DNA of 64,000 nucleotides. Origin: CAVVZJ01 sp963752755 (GTDB lineage Bacteria; Planctomycetota; Planctomycetia; Isosphaerales; Isosphaeraceae). The notes beneath the pieces were generated by a model, which saw only the letters and a list, made by a program, of their open reading frames with translations, was not told the origin of the DNA and ran no database searches. The stretch's first letter is position 1. Each line of letters opens with the position of its first letter. Below, piece after piece: positions 48,445 to 57,974 of the stretch. Both the position numbers and the translations under genes were made by a program. The stretch lies in contig CAVVZJ010000001.1 of assembly GCA_963752755.1 (NCBI GenBank), forward strand, positions 2,480,001 to 2,544,000. Reading direction: 5' to 3'.

Positions 48445-49409
48445 TCAATACTGGTCCGCCCCGACCACCTCCTGTCCCGAACGGGTCGCCATGGCCTGGT
48501 AGACGGTCGGCGAGATCGAGTTCTTAATGAAGTGGACCGAGCCGTCCGCGTAGAGGAAGTTGACCCCGCCGGGATGGCGGCTCCAGTAGTCCTCGACGTG
48601 GGCGATCGGGTTGTTCGGCGTCCGGAGCCCGTCCTCCAGGCCGACCGGGCCGAGGATCATCGTGAACGACTCCTCGGGGTCCGGGTTGAAGGTATCGGTC
48701 CCTCCCTCGACCGACGAGGTCTTGAACAGCCAGCCGCCGATGGCCCGGCCGGTCCAGGTGACAAAGCTGAGGTTGTGACTCCGCTCGCCGACGGCGAACG
48801 TCTGGCTCGACCCGTCGGTCAGGTTCTGAAAACTGAGCGTGCTGTTGCGGTAGAAGAGGCCGTTGCCGCCACCGGGCGCTTCGCCGATCTCGCCGGTGCC
48901 GAACATGCCCACGTAATTGCCCGAGGCCACGGTATAGACCGTTTGCGTATTCGCCTGGTTGCGCACGGGAATCAACGGCTTGGTGAAGTCCGATGGGCAG
49001 AGGTAGGAGGTGAAGCGAATTAACTGCGCCGTGTCGTTGTCGTGAAAGGTCATGGTCAGGCTGAAGTTGATCGCGTTATAGACGCTCGACTGCTCCAACT
49101 GAGGCAGGATCATGCTGCCCCAGCCCCAGCCCTGACCGATGTCGTCCTCGGCGGTGCGGAAGTCGGGGCCGTCGAGCTTCCAGAGGCTGGAATAGCCGGG
49201 CGGGAAGACCCGGTGCAGGTCGTGGTAGTTGTGCAGCGCGATGCCGATCTGCTTGAGGTTGTTGCGTGCATTGAGCCCGTCGGGCCGCCTCGCGTGCCGC
49301 CTGGACGGCGGGCAGAAGCAAGCTTATCAGGAGCCCGATGATGGCGATGACCACCAGCAGTTCGATGAGCGTGAAACCCGTACGATGGCGGCCCTGGAAG
49401 TGTCCTCAT
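48445..49409 (-). CDS. DUF1559 family prepilin-like protein 1 (two frameshifts)
   Basis: About 320 residues after removing one base near 49398 and one near 49264. The repaired N-terminus is RHRTGFTLIELLVVIAIIG, a type IV prepilin cleavage/methylation signal, then LISLLLPAVQAAREAARRA and NNLKQIGIALHNYHDLHRVF, the DUF1559 start. The C-terminus has RHPGGVNFLYADGSVHFIK, the H-x9-DG motif. Such genes are present in dozens of copies in planctomycetes and are thought to encode pseudopilin-like surface proteins, role unknown. The other copy lies 95 bases upstream on the same strand. Confidence 0.88.
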
Positions 49410-49503
49410 CGTCCATTCACTCCTCGCGTGCGGTTCCCTCCCGGACCTTCCCAATGGGCGGGAAACCGTCGGGGGGGGGAACTCCGAACGGTCTTGGTTT
49501 GGG

Positions 49504-50554
49504 TCAGTAAGAATCCGCCGAAATCACCTCGCCACCGCTGCGGGTCGCCAGCGCCCGCCACGGGACCGGATGGATGCTGCTCTTGAGGAAGTGAACCGAG
49601 CCATCGGCGAAGAGGAAGTTGACGCCGCCGGGGTGCCGGCTCCAGTAATCCTCGACGTGGGCTTCCGGGTCGTTCGGTGTCCGCAGACCGTCCTCCAGCC
49701 CAGCCGGCCCCAGGACCTGTGTCCAGCACTCCTCGGGCGAGGGGTTGAACAAGTCGGTGCCCCCTTGCAGCAGCGACGTCTTGCCGAGCCAGCCGCCGAT
49801 CGAACGCGCCGTCCAGGTGACGTAGCTGAGGTTGTGGCTGCGCTCTCCGACGGCGATCGTCTGGCTCGTGCCGTCGGTGATCTCGGCGATCCGCGTCCGG
49901 CTATTGCGGTAGAAGATCCCGTAGGGGCCGCCGATCGAGCCGACGTTCGGCCGATCGTTCGGTCCGGAGCCGGCGCAGATCTCGCCGAGTCCCCACATCC
50001 CGACGTAGTTGCCGCGGGCGACGTAGTCGTCGATCGCCGCGCCGCTGTAGGTGCCCGGATCGTTCGGGTCGGGCGGGTCCTTCAAGCACCGGCACGACCG
50101 ACGGACCGGGGTCCGAGGGGCAAAGGTAGAAGTTCAGGGAGGTCGTGCTGCTGGTGTAGTTGGCGGCGTAGGCGACCGAGAGGCCGCAGTTGATGGAGTT
50201 GAAGAGCGGCTGCTGCTCCATCTGCGGCAGGATCATGGCACCCCAGGCCCAGCCAGGCCCGAGGTCGATCGTGCCGGCATTCTCGGCATCCTGGTCGCAG
50301 GGATCGGTGACGGTCGGGTTGACGAGGCTGAGGTAGCCGGGTGGGAAAGCAGCGTGGCTGTCGATGTAGTTGTGCAGCGCCACGCCGATCTGCTTGAGGT
50401 TGTTGGTGCAGGAGGCTCGGCGAGCGGCCTCGCGAGCGGCCTGGACGGCCGGCAGGAGCAAGGCGATCAGCACGCCGATGATCGCGATGACCACCAGCAA
50501 TTCGATGAGCGTGAAACCCACGCGTCGGCGCGGGGGAAGCGTCCTCATGGCCAT
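49504..50554 (-). CDS. DUF1559 family prepilin-like protein 2 (one frameshift)
   Basis: 349 residues once one extra T near 50087 is removed. ATG 50554 starts MAMRTLPPRRRVGFTLIELL, the prepilin signal, then VVIAIIGVLIALLLPAVQAA and NNLKQIGVALHNYIDSHAAF. The C-terminus is RHPGGVNFLFADGSVHFLK. It is close to the neighbour at every motif (GERSHNLSxVTWTxRxIGGWL, GLEDGLRTPNxPxAHVEDYW), and the DNA just upstream of both starts is also alike, so the duplication included the leader. GAGGAGTGA precedes the start. Confidence 0.9.
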
Positions 50555-50716
50555 TCACTCCTCACGTTCGGCTCCCCGCCCAACCCTTCGCCCTTCGAGC
50601 GGGCAACGTGGGTCGAGAACCGACGAGTCTTCTCGGTTTGGGGAACGCCTGAGCACGACGATGGACCGTGCGCCCTGCGCCTCGCGTTGGAGACGAGACG
50701 GTCGCCGGCAAAGGGC

Positions 50717-51070
50717 TCAGACGGACCGAGGAGGACCGCGGACGGAGTGAGAACGCTGGAGGGGCGTGGTGAAGGGCACGCTCCAGGGCGTCGCCGCCAG
50801 CTCGCGGCGCGGGGCCGCGAGTAGCCGGATCGACGTCGGCGGAGCGATCTGGAGGCTCCGGACGTGGCAGGCCGGGCAATCGTGATGGACGCGCTGGAGG
50901 TCGGGCGAGGAGTGGCCGGAGAGGTGCGCACCGGGAGCCCGGCAAGCGGCCTGGCACTTGGCCGAGGTCGCGTCATCCGGCCCGTGACGATGCCCGGCAT
51001 CGATCAGGGCCGTGGTCAGGGCATAGGTCAGGACCAGCAGCCAGCGGCCGGCCCGCTTCCCCTGGAGCAC
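50717..51070 (-). CDS. Small exported His/Cys-rich protein
   Basis: 117 residues from GTG 51070 (weak ribosome site). The N-terminus MLQGKRAGRWLLVLTYALTT is a signal peptide or anchor. The next 60 residues are rich in His and Cys: DAGHRHGPDDATSAKCQAAC and VHHDCPACHVR, including a CPxC pair, as in small DUF2946-like metal-associated proteins. This suggests metal binding but the family is not certain. It lies 162 bases before the DUF1559 copy 2. Confidence 0.5.
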   Translation of the reverse strand: MLQGKRAGRWLLVLTYALTTALIDAGHRHGPDDATSAKCQAACRAPGAHLSGHSSPDLQRVHHDCPACHVRSLQIAPPTSIRLLAAPRRELAATPWSVPFTTPLQRSHSVRGPPRSV

Positions 51071-51225
51071 GTCGATTCCCCGGTCTGGTCACTTCGATCG
51101 TTGCGACGTTGGGTTGGGGACCCGACGGATTTGATCTTACGGACGTCGTGGCGTCCCTGTCAATCCTCGGTACTACAAACGCTCAGGTGAATCACATTCT
51201 TCAGAAAGGACGCCCCAACCTCCCC

Positions 51226-52073
51226 TCAAGCCGCCCGACGCTTGCGGACCGCGTGGAGGACACACCCGACGAGGCCGACCGACCCCCAGAGGCCGAGCGT
51301 CGTCGGCTCGGGAACCGGGGCGGCGAGCGTGGTCAGGTGGGCGCCGTTGACTGCGTCGCCATCCCCGTCGGACGGGCGCGGATCTCCTCGTTCCCGAAGC
51401 TCCCCCAGTAGGAGGCATAGAGCCCGTTCGGGTCGCGGAAGTCCTTCGTCCGAAGCTCGGCGACGGCGTCGGGGCTGAAGGTGGCGTTGGGGTTGATCAG
51501 CGTGTCCCAGTTCGTCACGGCGGCGTCGAGGTACTGGCCGGTCGTGTCGTGGTGGCCGCCGCCGAAGGCGTGCATCAGCTCGTGGGCGACGTTGTGCGCC
51601 ACGGCCCACTCAAGCTGATCCAGGGTGTTGGCATACTTCAGCCCGTCGATGAAGGTGAACCCGCTGCCGCCAATGTTCGTGATCCCGACCGCGCTGGGAT
51701 TCAGCGGGCTGGACGTGCCGGAGACGACGCTCAAGGTATGAGGGACTGGGTCGTTCGGGTTGTTCGTGAGCTGGAGGTCCAGGCCGCTCTTGCGGTAAGT
51801 GTCCATGACGCGGATCGCCACGGTCCGCTCGAAATCGGCCTGCTGCTGGGCGTTGGGCTCGCCCCCGTAAAACTGATCGACAACCGGGCTGGTGTACCAG
51901 GGGTGGGCGTTGCCGGCGGTCAGGCTGGCCGCGTCGGCGTACCCGGTGTCGCTCATGTTCAGGTAAGCATCGGTGTAATAGCGACTCGACCCCGAAGCAC
52001 TGCTGGCGAATCCGACCGAGCCAAACACTCCCAGTAGGATCCATCCTAGGGCGAGGCTCTTCACACCGGCCAT
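51226..52073 (-). CDS. Exported metzincin-type metalloprotease with PEP-CTERM anchor (one frameshift)
   Basis: 282 residues after adding one base near 51370. ATG 52073 behind AAGGAGG. A signal peptide (LALGWILLGVFGSVGFASSA) is followed by a domain with AHELMHAFGGGHH, the HExxHxxGxxH zinc motif with catalytic Glu. The C-terminus, in the second frame, is VPEPTTLGLWGSVGLVGC and RKRRAA, a PEP-CTERM sorting signal, so the protein should be processed by an exosortase and held at the surface. The family resembles NF038122-type metalloproteases of planctomycetes. The cleavage target is unknown. Confidence 0.78.
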
Positions 52074-52772
52074 CGCGAACCTCCTTGTTCGTGCGATCGG
52101 ATTGGACCCGGCACGCCCTCCTGGCATACCGAGTTGAATTGCCAGCCCCTACCCGGCGTCCTGGCGAACCCGAGAGTCCGTCAGCGACCTGGGTCCTCCA
52201 TCCTCGTTGCTCCTACAAAACTGGGAAGGGAGGTTGTCAGTTCAGGTGGGTGGAACTTCTCATCTCGCAAATTCAAGACCAGAAGCCTGTTTCTTCGCTC
52301 GGATCCCCGCTTCTCTGCGGTCGGAACTCCGAGATGATTCTCAGCAACTTCTCTGCTGGAAAAAGGTTCTGCCGAACGGAGATCGTCCAAGAATTCTGGT
52401 GCTCGGCGAGCGCGAAACCGCCGGCCATCCTCGGAGAATCGTGGCGATTGTTACAATCGCGCTGGAACAATTGACATTACCGTCACCGCGGTCCCATCCT
52501 GGAGGCGGAGCGGGCCGGAGAGGACTCCCGGCAGCCCCGACAATGGGAAGTGGGCGGATTCGCCGGGAAATCGCACGCCATAATGGCTTAATTCATTTGC
52601 GTTGCGAGGCCCCTTTGCCGTAGATATAGTGCCAGCACAAGACCTGCCAAGCGGCCGGGGTCACCCGGGCCGCCCTCGGGGGCGTCCGGGTCGGGAGTGG
52701 TATGGAGCCGGTCGAGCACAACAATCGGACGACTCCCAGCCGCGCGGGTCAATCCTCAGAGGAGAAACATCG
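52074..52772. other. 700-base intergenic region
   Basis: No gene is supported. It separates the divergent protease and lipoprotein genes and should contain both promoters. TTGACA occurs at 52471-52476 but no good -10 lies 16-18 bases after it. A TATAGT-like box occurs at about 52624. Confidence 0.4.
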
Positions 52773-53153
52773 GTGAAGTCCTTCCTGAAGAAGTGGGCGC
52801 TGATCCCCGGCCTGACCCTGGGTCTGGCCTTTGTCGGCTGCAGCAACGAGGGTGAAGAGACCCCGCCGGCTCCGGCTCCGGGTGTCGAGACCACCCCAGG
52901 CGTCGAGACCCCGGGCGCCGCCATGCCGGGTGATGAGACCGCGCCGGCCGCGCCGGGTGCCGAGGCGACGCCCGTTCCCGGTGCCGAGGCGACGCCCGTT
53001 CCCGGTGCCGAGGCGACCGCCCCGCCGATCGAGGGTCCGGGTGAACCCAAGATTGAGTCAGCCCCAGCCGCTCCCACCGAGACCCCGGAAGCCGCCAAGG
53101 ACGAGAACGCGGGTGGTGAGGAGAAGAAGGAGGGTGAGGAGCCCAAGGCCTGA
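52773..53153 (+). CDS. Small Pro/Ala/Glu-rich lipoprotein
   Basis: 126 residues from GTG 52773 behind AGAGGAG. MKSFLKKWALIPGLTLGLA with lipobox FVGC gives a lipid-anchored Cys at about residue 23. The rest is low complexity: repeats of GAEATPVP and related acidic/Pro words, and an acidic C-terminal tail (EEKKEGEEPKA). No enzyme motif; a spacer or wall-spanning role is plausible. A strong terminator follows 33 bases after the stop. Confidence 0.72.
   Translation: MKSFLKKWALIPGLTLGLAFVGCSNEGEETPPAPAPGVETTPGVETPGAAMPGDETAPAAPGAEATPVPGAEATPVPGAEATAPPIEGPGEPKIESAPAAPTETPEAAKDENAGGEEKKEGEEPKA
52956..53017 (+). repeat. Tandem 24-base repeat within the lipoprotein gene
   Basis: Two perfect 24-base copies (52956-52979, 52980-53003) and the first 14 bases of a third encode the repeated GAEATPVP. 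The copies are identical at DNA level, as expected of a recent slippage event. Confidence 0.85.
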
Positions 53154-53186
53154 GCCTGACTCCCTCACTGCGATCGATCCATCGAC

Positions 53187-53234
53187 GACCGACGGCCGGT
53201 TCCTCCCTGCGAGGATACCGGCCGTCGGTCTTTT
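53187..53234 (+). terminator. Strong rho-independent terminator
   Basis: A perfect 14-bp stem (53187-53200 with 53217-53230), 16-base loop and following TTTT lie just after the lipoprotein stop. Confidence 0.85.
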
Positions 53235-53585
53235 CATCGATGATTCATCACCTTGCCTGGTGGCATTGCTCATTGACGGGAACCGATTTACGCATTCCAG
53301 CACACGAATTCCAGGTAGATATCCTGTAACTCGCGGCATTTTCCGGCAATCAGGCCCCTCGCCGGTCATTCTCTGCACGGAAGATCCCGACTCTGGCGTT
53401 CCCGGTATCGTCTTTGCTCGAAAAGACCGGTACGAGCCGGCCAGGTAGAACCTGGCTGCGCTGGGCCGGTGCGAGCCGGTCCCTGATCTGGTCCCTCGGG
53501 ACCGAAATCGTGCAACTTCTCGCGGATCTTCCGCAGAATGCCCGCGCGTCCGGTCCCGAACAACTTACCCAGAGGAGAGAACTTT
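53235..53585. other. 350-base region upstream of the DUF11 gene
   Basis: No gene is supported. It probably holds the promoter of the DUF11 gene; TTGACG is at 53273-53278 without a clear partner -10. Confidence 0.4.
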
Positions 53586-55154
53586 ATGAAGCATCCGTTC
53601 AAACGACTCTTTTTCGTCGGTCTTGGCGGGATGGCCCTGACGGTCGCCGCCTGGAGCGGGCTCGCGATGGCCCAGCGTGGTGAGAACGCCAATCAGGCTC
53701 GCCGCAACAATGACGGCGATGCGCTGGTACTGATTTATCCGACCGGCGACCGCGCCACCAGCGCCCTGCTGGTCGAGGCAATGGCCCCGGCCGAGGTGCC
53801 CGTCGGCCGCAATTTCGATTACAACCTTCGCGTCACCAACCTGACACGCAACCTCGTCCTTGAGGATGTCGCGATCCGGCAGGAGACGGGCGAGGGCTTC
53901 TCGATCGAGAAGTCGAAGCCTGAGCCCAAGCAGGGCAAGAACGGGCAGAACGAGTGGAACATCGGCCGCCTCGAGCCCGGCCAGTCGAAGACCATCCAGG
54001 TCACGGCCCTGGGCGACAAGGAAGGCATGGCCAAGAATTGCATCAAGGTGCACTACGAGCCGGCCCTCTGCCTGGCGACCAAGTTCACCAAGCCGGAGAT
54101 CCAGGTCTCCAAGTCGGCCCCCAAGGAAGCCGACATCTGCCGGCCGATCGAGATCCGTTACGTGGTCAAGAACACCGGCAGTGGCGTTGCCCGCAACGTC
54201 AAGTTGACCGATGACCTGCCGGATGGCCTGACCACCAACAAGGACAACGACAAGCTAACCTTCGACGTCGGCAACCTCCAGCCGGGCGCCACCCGGGACT
54301 TCTCCGTCGCGGTCCACGCGGCCAAGACGGGCGAGTTCGGCAGCCGCGCCGTGGCCGAGGGCGAGGGCGACCTGAGCGCCCGCTCGAACGAGGTCACGAC
54401 GAAGATCGTGCAGTCGAAGCTGGCCGTGAACCTCGAAGGCCCGTCGGCCCAGTTCGTCAACCAGCCGATGACCTACCAGGCTCACGTCAAGAACGAGGGC
54501 GACGCCCCGGCGCCTGACGCTCGCCTCCGCATCGAGGTGGACGAGAACGCCCGCGTTCTCCGCGTCAGCCAGAGCGACCCCGGCAAGGCCCGCCCCGAGC
54601 AGAACGGCCAGACCCTGAACTGGGAGTTCGGCGACCTGGAGCCGGGTGGCCAGCGCACCGTCAGCTTCACCGTCAACACCAGCCAGAAGGCCGAACTGAA
54701 GCACGTCGCCCACGCCACCAGCGCGTGTGCCGCTGGCGGCGACCTCGCCAAGGCCGCCACCGACACCGCTGAGCTGACCACTGCAACGATCACCTTCCCG
54801 GCCCTGCTGCTGGAGATGGTCGATGAGACCGATCCGGTCAAGGTCGGCGACGAGGAGCAGTACGACATCGTGGTCCGCAACCAGGGCTCCGGCGCCGATC
54901 AGAACGTCCGGATCAAGGTCCAGTTGCCTGACCAGTTCGAGTTCGTCAGTGCCAGCGGCGCCACCAAGGCCGAGGCCGACGGCCAGACCGTCACCTTCCA
55001 GCCGATCGACGAGCTGGGTCCGAAGGACAAGGCCTCCTGGTCCCTTCGCCTCAAGGCCAAGAAGCCGGGCGACGTCCGCACGAAGGTCGAGCTGAACAGC
55101 GAGTACCTCCACTCGCCCGTCCCCGAGCAGGAACCGACCCGCGTGATCGACTGA
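53586..55154 (+). CDS. Exported DUF11-repeat envelope protein
   Basis: 522 residues, ATG 53586 with AGAGGAGAG upstream. A signal peptide (LFFVGLGGMALTVAAWSGLA) is followed by four or so Ig-like DUF11 repeats: VGRNFDYNLRVTNLTRNLVL, IEIRYVVKNTGSGVARNVKL, MTYQAHVKNEGDAPAPDARL and EEQYDIVVRNQGSGADQNVR, each ending in PDG or a similar turn and L/VxPGxxR. A few Cys occur (NCIKVHYEPALC, ADICRP), recalling the cysteine-rich chlamydial OmcB envelope proteins, of which DUF11 is a part. A structural role in the cell envelope is likely. Confidence 0.85.
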   Translation: MKHPFKRLFFVGLGGMALTVAAWSGLAMAQRGENANQARRNNDGDALVLIYPTGDRATSALLVEAMAPAEVPVGRNFDYNLRVTNLTRNLVLEDVAIRQETGEGFSIEKSKPEPKQGKNGQNEWNIGRLEPGQSKTIQVTALGDKEGMAKNCIKVHYEPALCLATKFTKPEIQVSKSAPKEADICRPIEIRYVVKNTGSGVARNVKLTDDLPDGLTTNKDNDKLTFDVGNLQPGATRDFSVAVHAAKTGEFGSRAVAEGEGDLSARSNEVTTKIVQSKLAVNLEGPSAQFVNQPMTYQAHVKNEGDAPAPDARLRIEVDENARVLRVSQSDPGKARPEQNGQTLNWEFGDLEPGGQRTVSFTVNTSQKAELKHVAHATSACAAGGDLAKAATDTAELTTATITFPALLLEMVDETDPVKVGDEEQYDIVVRNQGSGADQNVRIKVQLPDQFEFVSASGATKAEADGQTVTFQPIDELGPKDKASWSLRLKAKKPGDVRTKVELNSEYLHSPVPEQEPTRVID

Positions 55155-55218
55155 TCGCGTCGCGGTCTTGTCCTGATCGCAAATCCTGACGGCCTTCCTC
55201 TCCCGAGGGCCAACCCAC

Positions 55219-55258
55219 AACCGAGGCCGGCCCGGCTCCCTCCGGGTCGGCCTCGGTT
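55219..55258. terminator. Bidirectional terminator between convergent genes
   Basis: A 17-bp stem (55219-55235 with 55242-55258) has one G-T wobble and a 6-base loop, with AA before and TT after. It sits between the DUF11 gene (plus) and the FAH gene (minus) and can end both. Confidence 0.8.
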
Positions 55259-56128
55259 CATGCGCTGTGATCCGCCGCGCCTCGGACCACCGGGTTGACC
55301 AGCGTACCAATCCCATCAATCGTGATCCGGACCAGGTCACCCGCCTGGAGCCCGAAGTCATCCGGCGGCACGATCCCCGTACCGGTCAGCAGAATGACCC
55401 CGTTCGGGAAGGTGTTGTCGCGGCCAAGCCAGCCGACCAGCTCCTCCAGCTTCCGGGCCATCCGGCCCAACGAGGTCGTTCCCTCGAAGGCCAGGGAACC
55501 GGCACGCTCGATCTCCAGCCGGATGCCAATCTCCTCGCGCGGAGGCAGGACATCGGCCAAGGTCACAACCGGACCGAGCGCACAGCAAGCGTCGTAGACC
55601 TTCGCCTGAGGCAGATAGAGAGGATTGCGCCCCTCGATGTCGCGGGCGCTGACGTCGTTGCCGACCGTGTAGCCGACGATCCGCAGGTCGGGCGCCAGCA
55701 ACAGAGCCAGCTCCGGCTCGGGGACCGTCCATTGCGAGTCACCCCGTACCCGGATGGCCTCCCCCGGCCCGACGACCCGGCTCGGCGTGGCCTTGAAGAA
55801 CAGTTCGGGCCGGTCGGCCGTGTACACCTGGTCGTAGAAGGACGCCGCCCCCTCCGACTCCTCCTCCCGCGCCACCTTGCTCCGCAGGTAAGTTACCCCG
55901 GCCCCCCAGACCTCCTGGTCGTCGATTGGCGGCAAGAGACGGACTTCGTCGAGCGAACGGCTGGATTCGGACAGGTTCCGCGACCCGATCCCCCGGGGGT
56001 CGTACAAAAGTTCGGAGAGCCGGGGAGGCGTCGCGGCGTCCGGACCGCCGATCGGGCGGAGCCGGCCGTCTGCGACGATTCCGACGCTGGCCGAGCCGTC
56101 GACGGTCGAGGAACTTGGCGAGCTGCAT
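55258..56128 (-). CDS. Fumarylacetoacetate hydrolase family protein (one frameshift)
   Basis: 289 residues after removing one base near 56105; the start is MQLAKFL at ATG 56128, and the longer open frame upstream is spurious. The FAH fold motifs are VPEPELALLL (metal Glu pair), IVGYTVGNDVSARDIEGRNP, LPQAKVYDACCALGPVVTLA, and LLTGTGIVPPDDFGLQAGDL. Members hydrolyse or decarboxylate 2-keto-diketo acids of aromatic or sugar-acid breakdown, for example the fumarylpyruvate or 2-keto-3-deoxy class; the substrate is not visible. The gene stands alone and diverges from the lipid operon. Confidence 0.84.
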
Positions 56129-56359
56129 GGGGTTCGGTCTCGCATCCAGATCGGCGCGGTCGGCCCGACGGGGCCGTTCCGGGGACCGACGTCTCCGGCC
56201 ACGATACGACGATGACGCCCCCTTGACCAGAGATCCGGAAAAATCGGCGAAATCTCTCAAGTCGCCGGATGGGACCGTCGATAAGGGGGGAAGCCGGCCT
56301 CGTCTCCGCGACGGGGCCCTCGCGTGCGGTCGCGCTCGAGTTCGTGCAAGGAGGCGCGG

Positions 56360-57616
56360 ATGGCGGAGCGAATCGTCGTGGTCGGGCACTCCGCCTTGAC
56401 GTGCCTGGGCCGCGACCTCGATGCGACCTGGCAAGGACTCGTCGCCGGCCGTTCCGGGCTGCGTCGCCAGGAGTCCCTGCGGCCGGAGGCGTTCCTCCAG
56501 GACGTCGCCGGAATGGTCGCCGACTTCGGACCGGGCTCCGCTTCCGAAGACCCCGTCCTCTCGCGACTGGGGGCGCGGTTCCTCCACCTGGCCCTGGCCT
56601 CCGCCCGCCAGGCCTGGTCCGACGCCCGGCTCGCCGGCACCGATTACGATCCGGAGCGGGTCGCCGTGATCGTCGGCTCGGCGTTCGGTGGCCTCGACCT
56701 GCTCGCGTCCGAGCTGGCCGTCTCCGCACGCCGCAAGACCCTGGCGACGAGCCCTTACCTGATCCCCGGCCTGATCATCAACCAGGCCGCCGGCCAGATC
56801 GCCGAGCATCTCGACCTCCACGGCCCGAGCCTCGCACCGGCCAACGCCTGCGCCTCCGGCGGCCACGCCGTCGCCCTGGGGGCGCTGATGCTTCGCTCCG
56901 GCGAGGCCGACCTCGCCCTCTGCGGTGCCGCCGAGAGTGCCTTCGCCCCCTGGGTCGTCAACGGCTTCGCCACCATGAAAGCCCTCTTTCCCCGCAAAGC
57001 CGAAGACCGCGCCGCCGACGATCCCGCCCAGGCGAGCCGACCCTTCAGCCGCGACCGCGCCGGCTTCGTGCTCTCCGAGGGCGCCGGGATGCTCGTCCTG
57101 GCGACCGAACGCTCCGCTCGCAAGCTGGGCCTGACGCCCTTGGCCGAACTGGTCGGCTGGTCGTCGAACTCCGACGGCCACCACATGGCCATCCCCGAGC
57201 CCGGCCGGGTCGCCCGCTGCATCGAACAGGCCCTGCGACGCGCCGAGCTGCGACCCGAACAGATCGACTACTACAACGCCCACGGCACGAGCACCGTGCT
57301 CAACGACCGCATCGAGACCGGCGCCATCAAGACCGTTTTCGGCACGCACGCCCCGCGACTGCCGGTCAGCTCGATCAAAGGGGCGATCGGGCACAGCCTT
57401 GGCGCCGCCTCGGCGATCGAGGCCGCCGTGGCGGTCCGGACCCTGCGCGAGCAGGTCATCCCACCCACGATCCACTATCGCCCCGACCCCGAGCTGGACC
57501 TCGACTACGTCCCCGATCACGCCCGGTCCGCCCGGCTGGAAACCGTGATGAGCGTCTCGCTCGGCTTCGGCGGGACGAATAACGCATTGATCTTCCGGAG
57601 GCCCTCCGATGGCTGA
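56360..57616 (+). CDS. Beta-ketoacyl-ACP synthase, KAS II type
   Basis: 418 residues from ATG 56360 behind GGAGGC. A complete condensing enzyme: VGHSALTCLGRDLDATWQGL at the N-terminus, active Cys in APANACASGGHAVALG, the two His in YYNAHGTSTVLNDRIETGAI and SIKGAIGHSLGAASAIEA, and the end VSLGFGGTNNALIF. It condenses malonyl-ACP with an acyl chain. The ACP gene starts 8 bases before this stop, then two acyltransferases, so this is probably a specialised lipid chain pathway rather than the bulk fatty-acid system. Confidence 0.9.
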   Translation: MAERIVVVGHSALTCLGRDLDATWQGLVAGRSGLRRQESLRPEAFLQDVAGMVADFGPGSASEDPVLSRLGARFLHLALASARQAWSDARLAGTDYDPERVAVIVGSAFGGLDLLASELAVSARRKTLATSPYLIPGLIINQAAGQIAEHLDLHGPSLAPANACASGGHAVALGALMLRSGEADLALCGAAESAFAPWVVNGFATMKALFPRKAEDRAADDPAQASRPFSRDRAGFVLSEGAGMLVLATERSARKLGLTPLAELVGWSSNSDGHHMAIPEPGRVARCIEQALRRAELRPEQIDYYNAHGTSTVLNDRIETGAIKTVFGTHAPRLPVSSIKGAIGHSLGAASAIEAAVAVRTLREQVIPPTIHYRPDPELDLDYVPDHARSARLETVMSVSLGFGGTNNALIFRRPSDG

Positions 57617-57866
57617 GAACCCCCTCGTGGCCGAGCTGGTCGAAATCGTCCGCAAGGTCGGCAAGGTCCCCGCCGAGCGACTCATCGGCTCCGAGACGCG
57701 CCTGGTCGAGGACCTTGGCATCGACTCGCTCGACCTTGTCGCCGTCTTCCTCAACGTCCAGGATCGCTTTGATGTCGTGATCGAGGACGACGACGTCCCC
57801 CGGCTCAAGAGCGTGGCCGATCTCGCCGCCTACGTCTCCCGACACCGCGGTTCCGCCGCGGCTTGA
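57609..57866 (+). CDS. Acyl carrier protein
   Basis: 85 residues, overlapping the ketosynthase by 8 bases. The phosphopantetheine site is GIDSLDLVAVFLN, with the Ser of DSLD, in the four-helix acidic ACP pattern. It differs from primary AcpP (EDLGIDSLDL with a GxxxR-rich N-terminus), consistent with a dedicated carrier for this operon. Confidence 0.93.
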   Translation: MAENPLVAELVEIVRKVGKVPAERLIGSETRLVEDLGIDSLDLVAVFLNVQDRFDVVIEDDDVPRLKSVADLAAYVSRHRGSAAA

Positions 57867-57974
57867 AGCCGGTCGATGGAAACTCAACCGTCAACGCCCC
57901 GCGGCCCCGCGCCGGCCGCTCGCCCGCAAACCGCCAACCGCGAACGGTCCCCACGTCGCCCGTCGGAGTGACTC

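Noticed and set aside
52471..52499. Promoter for the lipoprotein gene at TTGACA 52471
   Set aside because: No acceptable -10 lies 15-19 bases downstream.
55739..57808. A 689-codon minus-strand frame
   Set aside because: It is the shadow of the ketosynthase and ACP genes; only its last part overlaps real FAH coding sequence.
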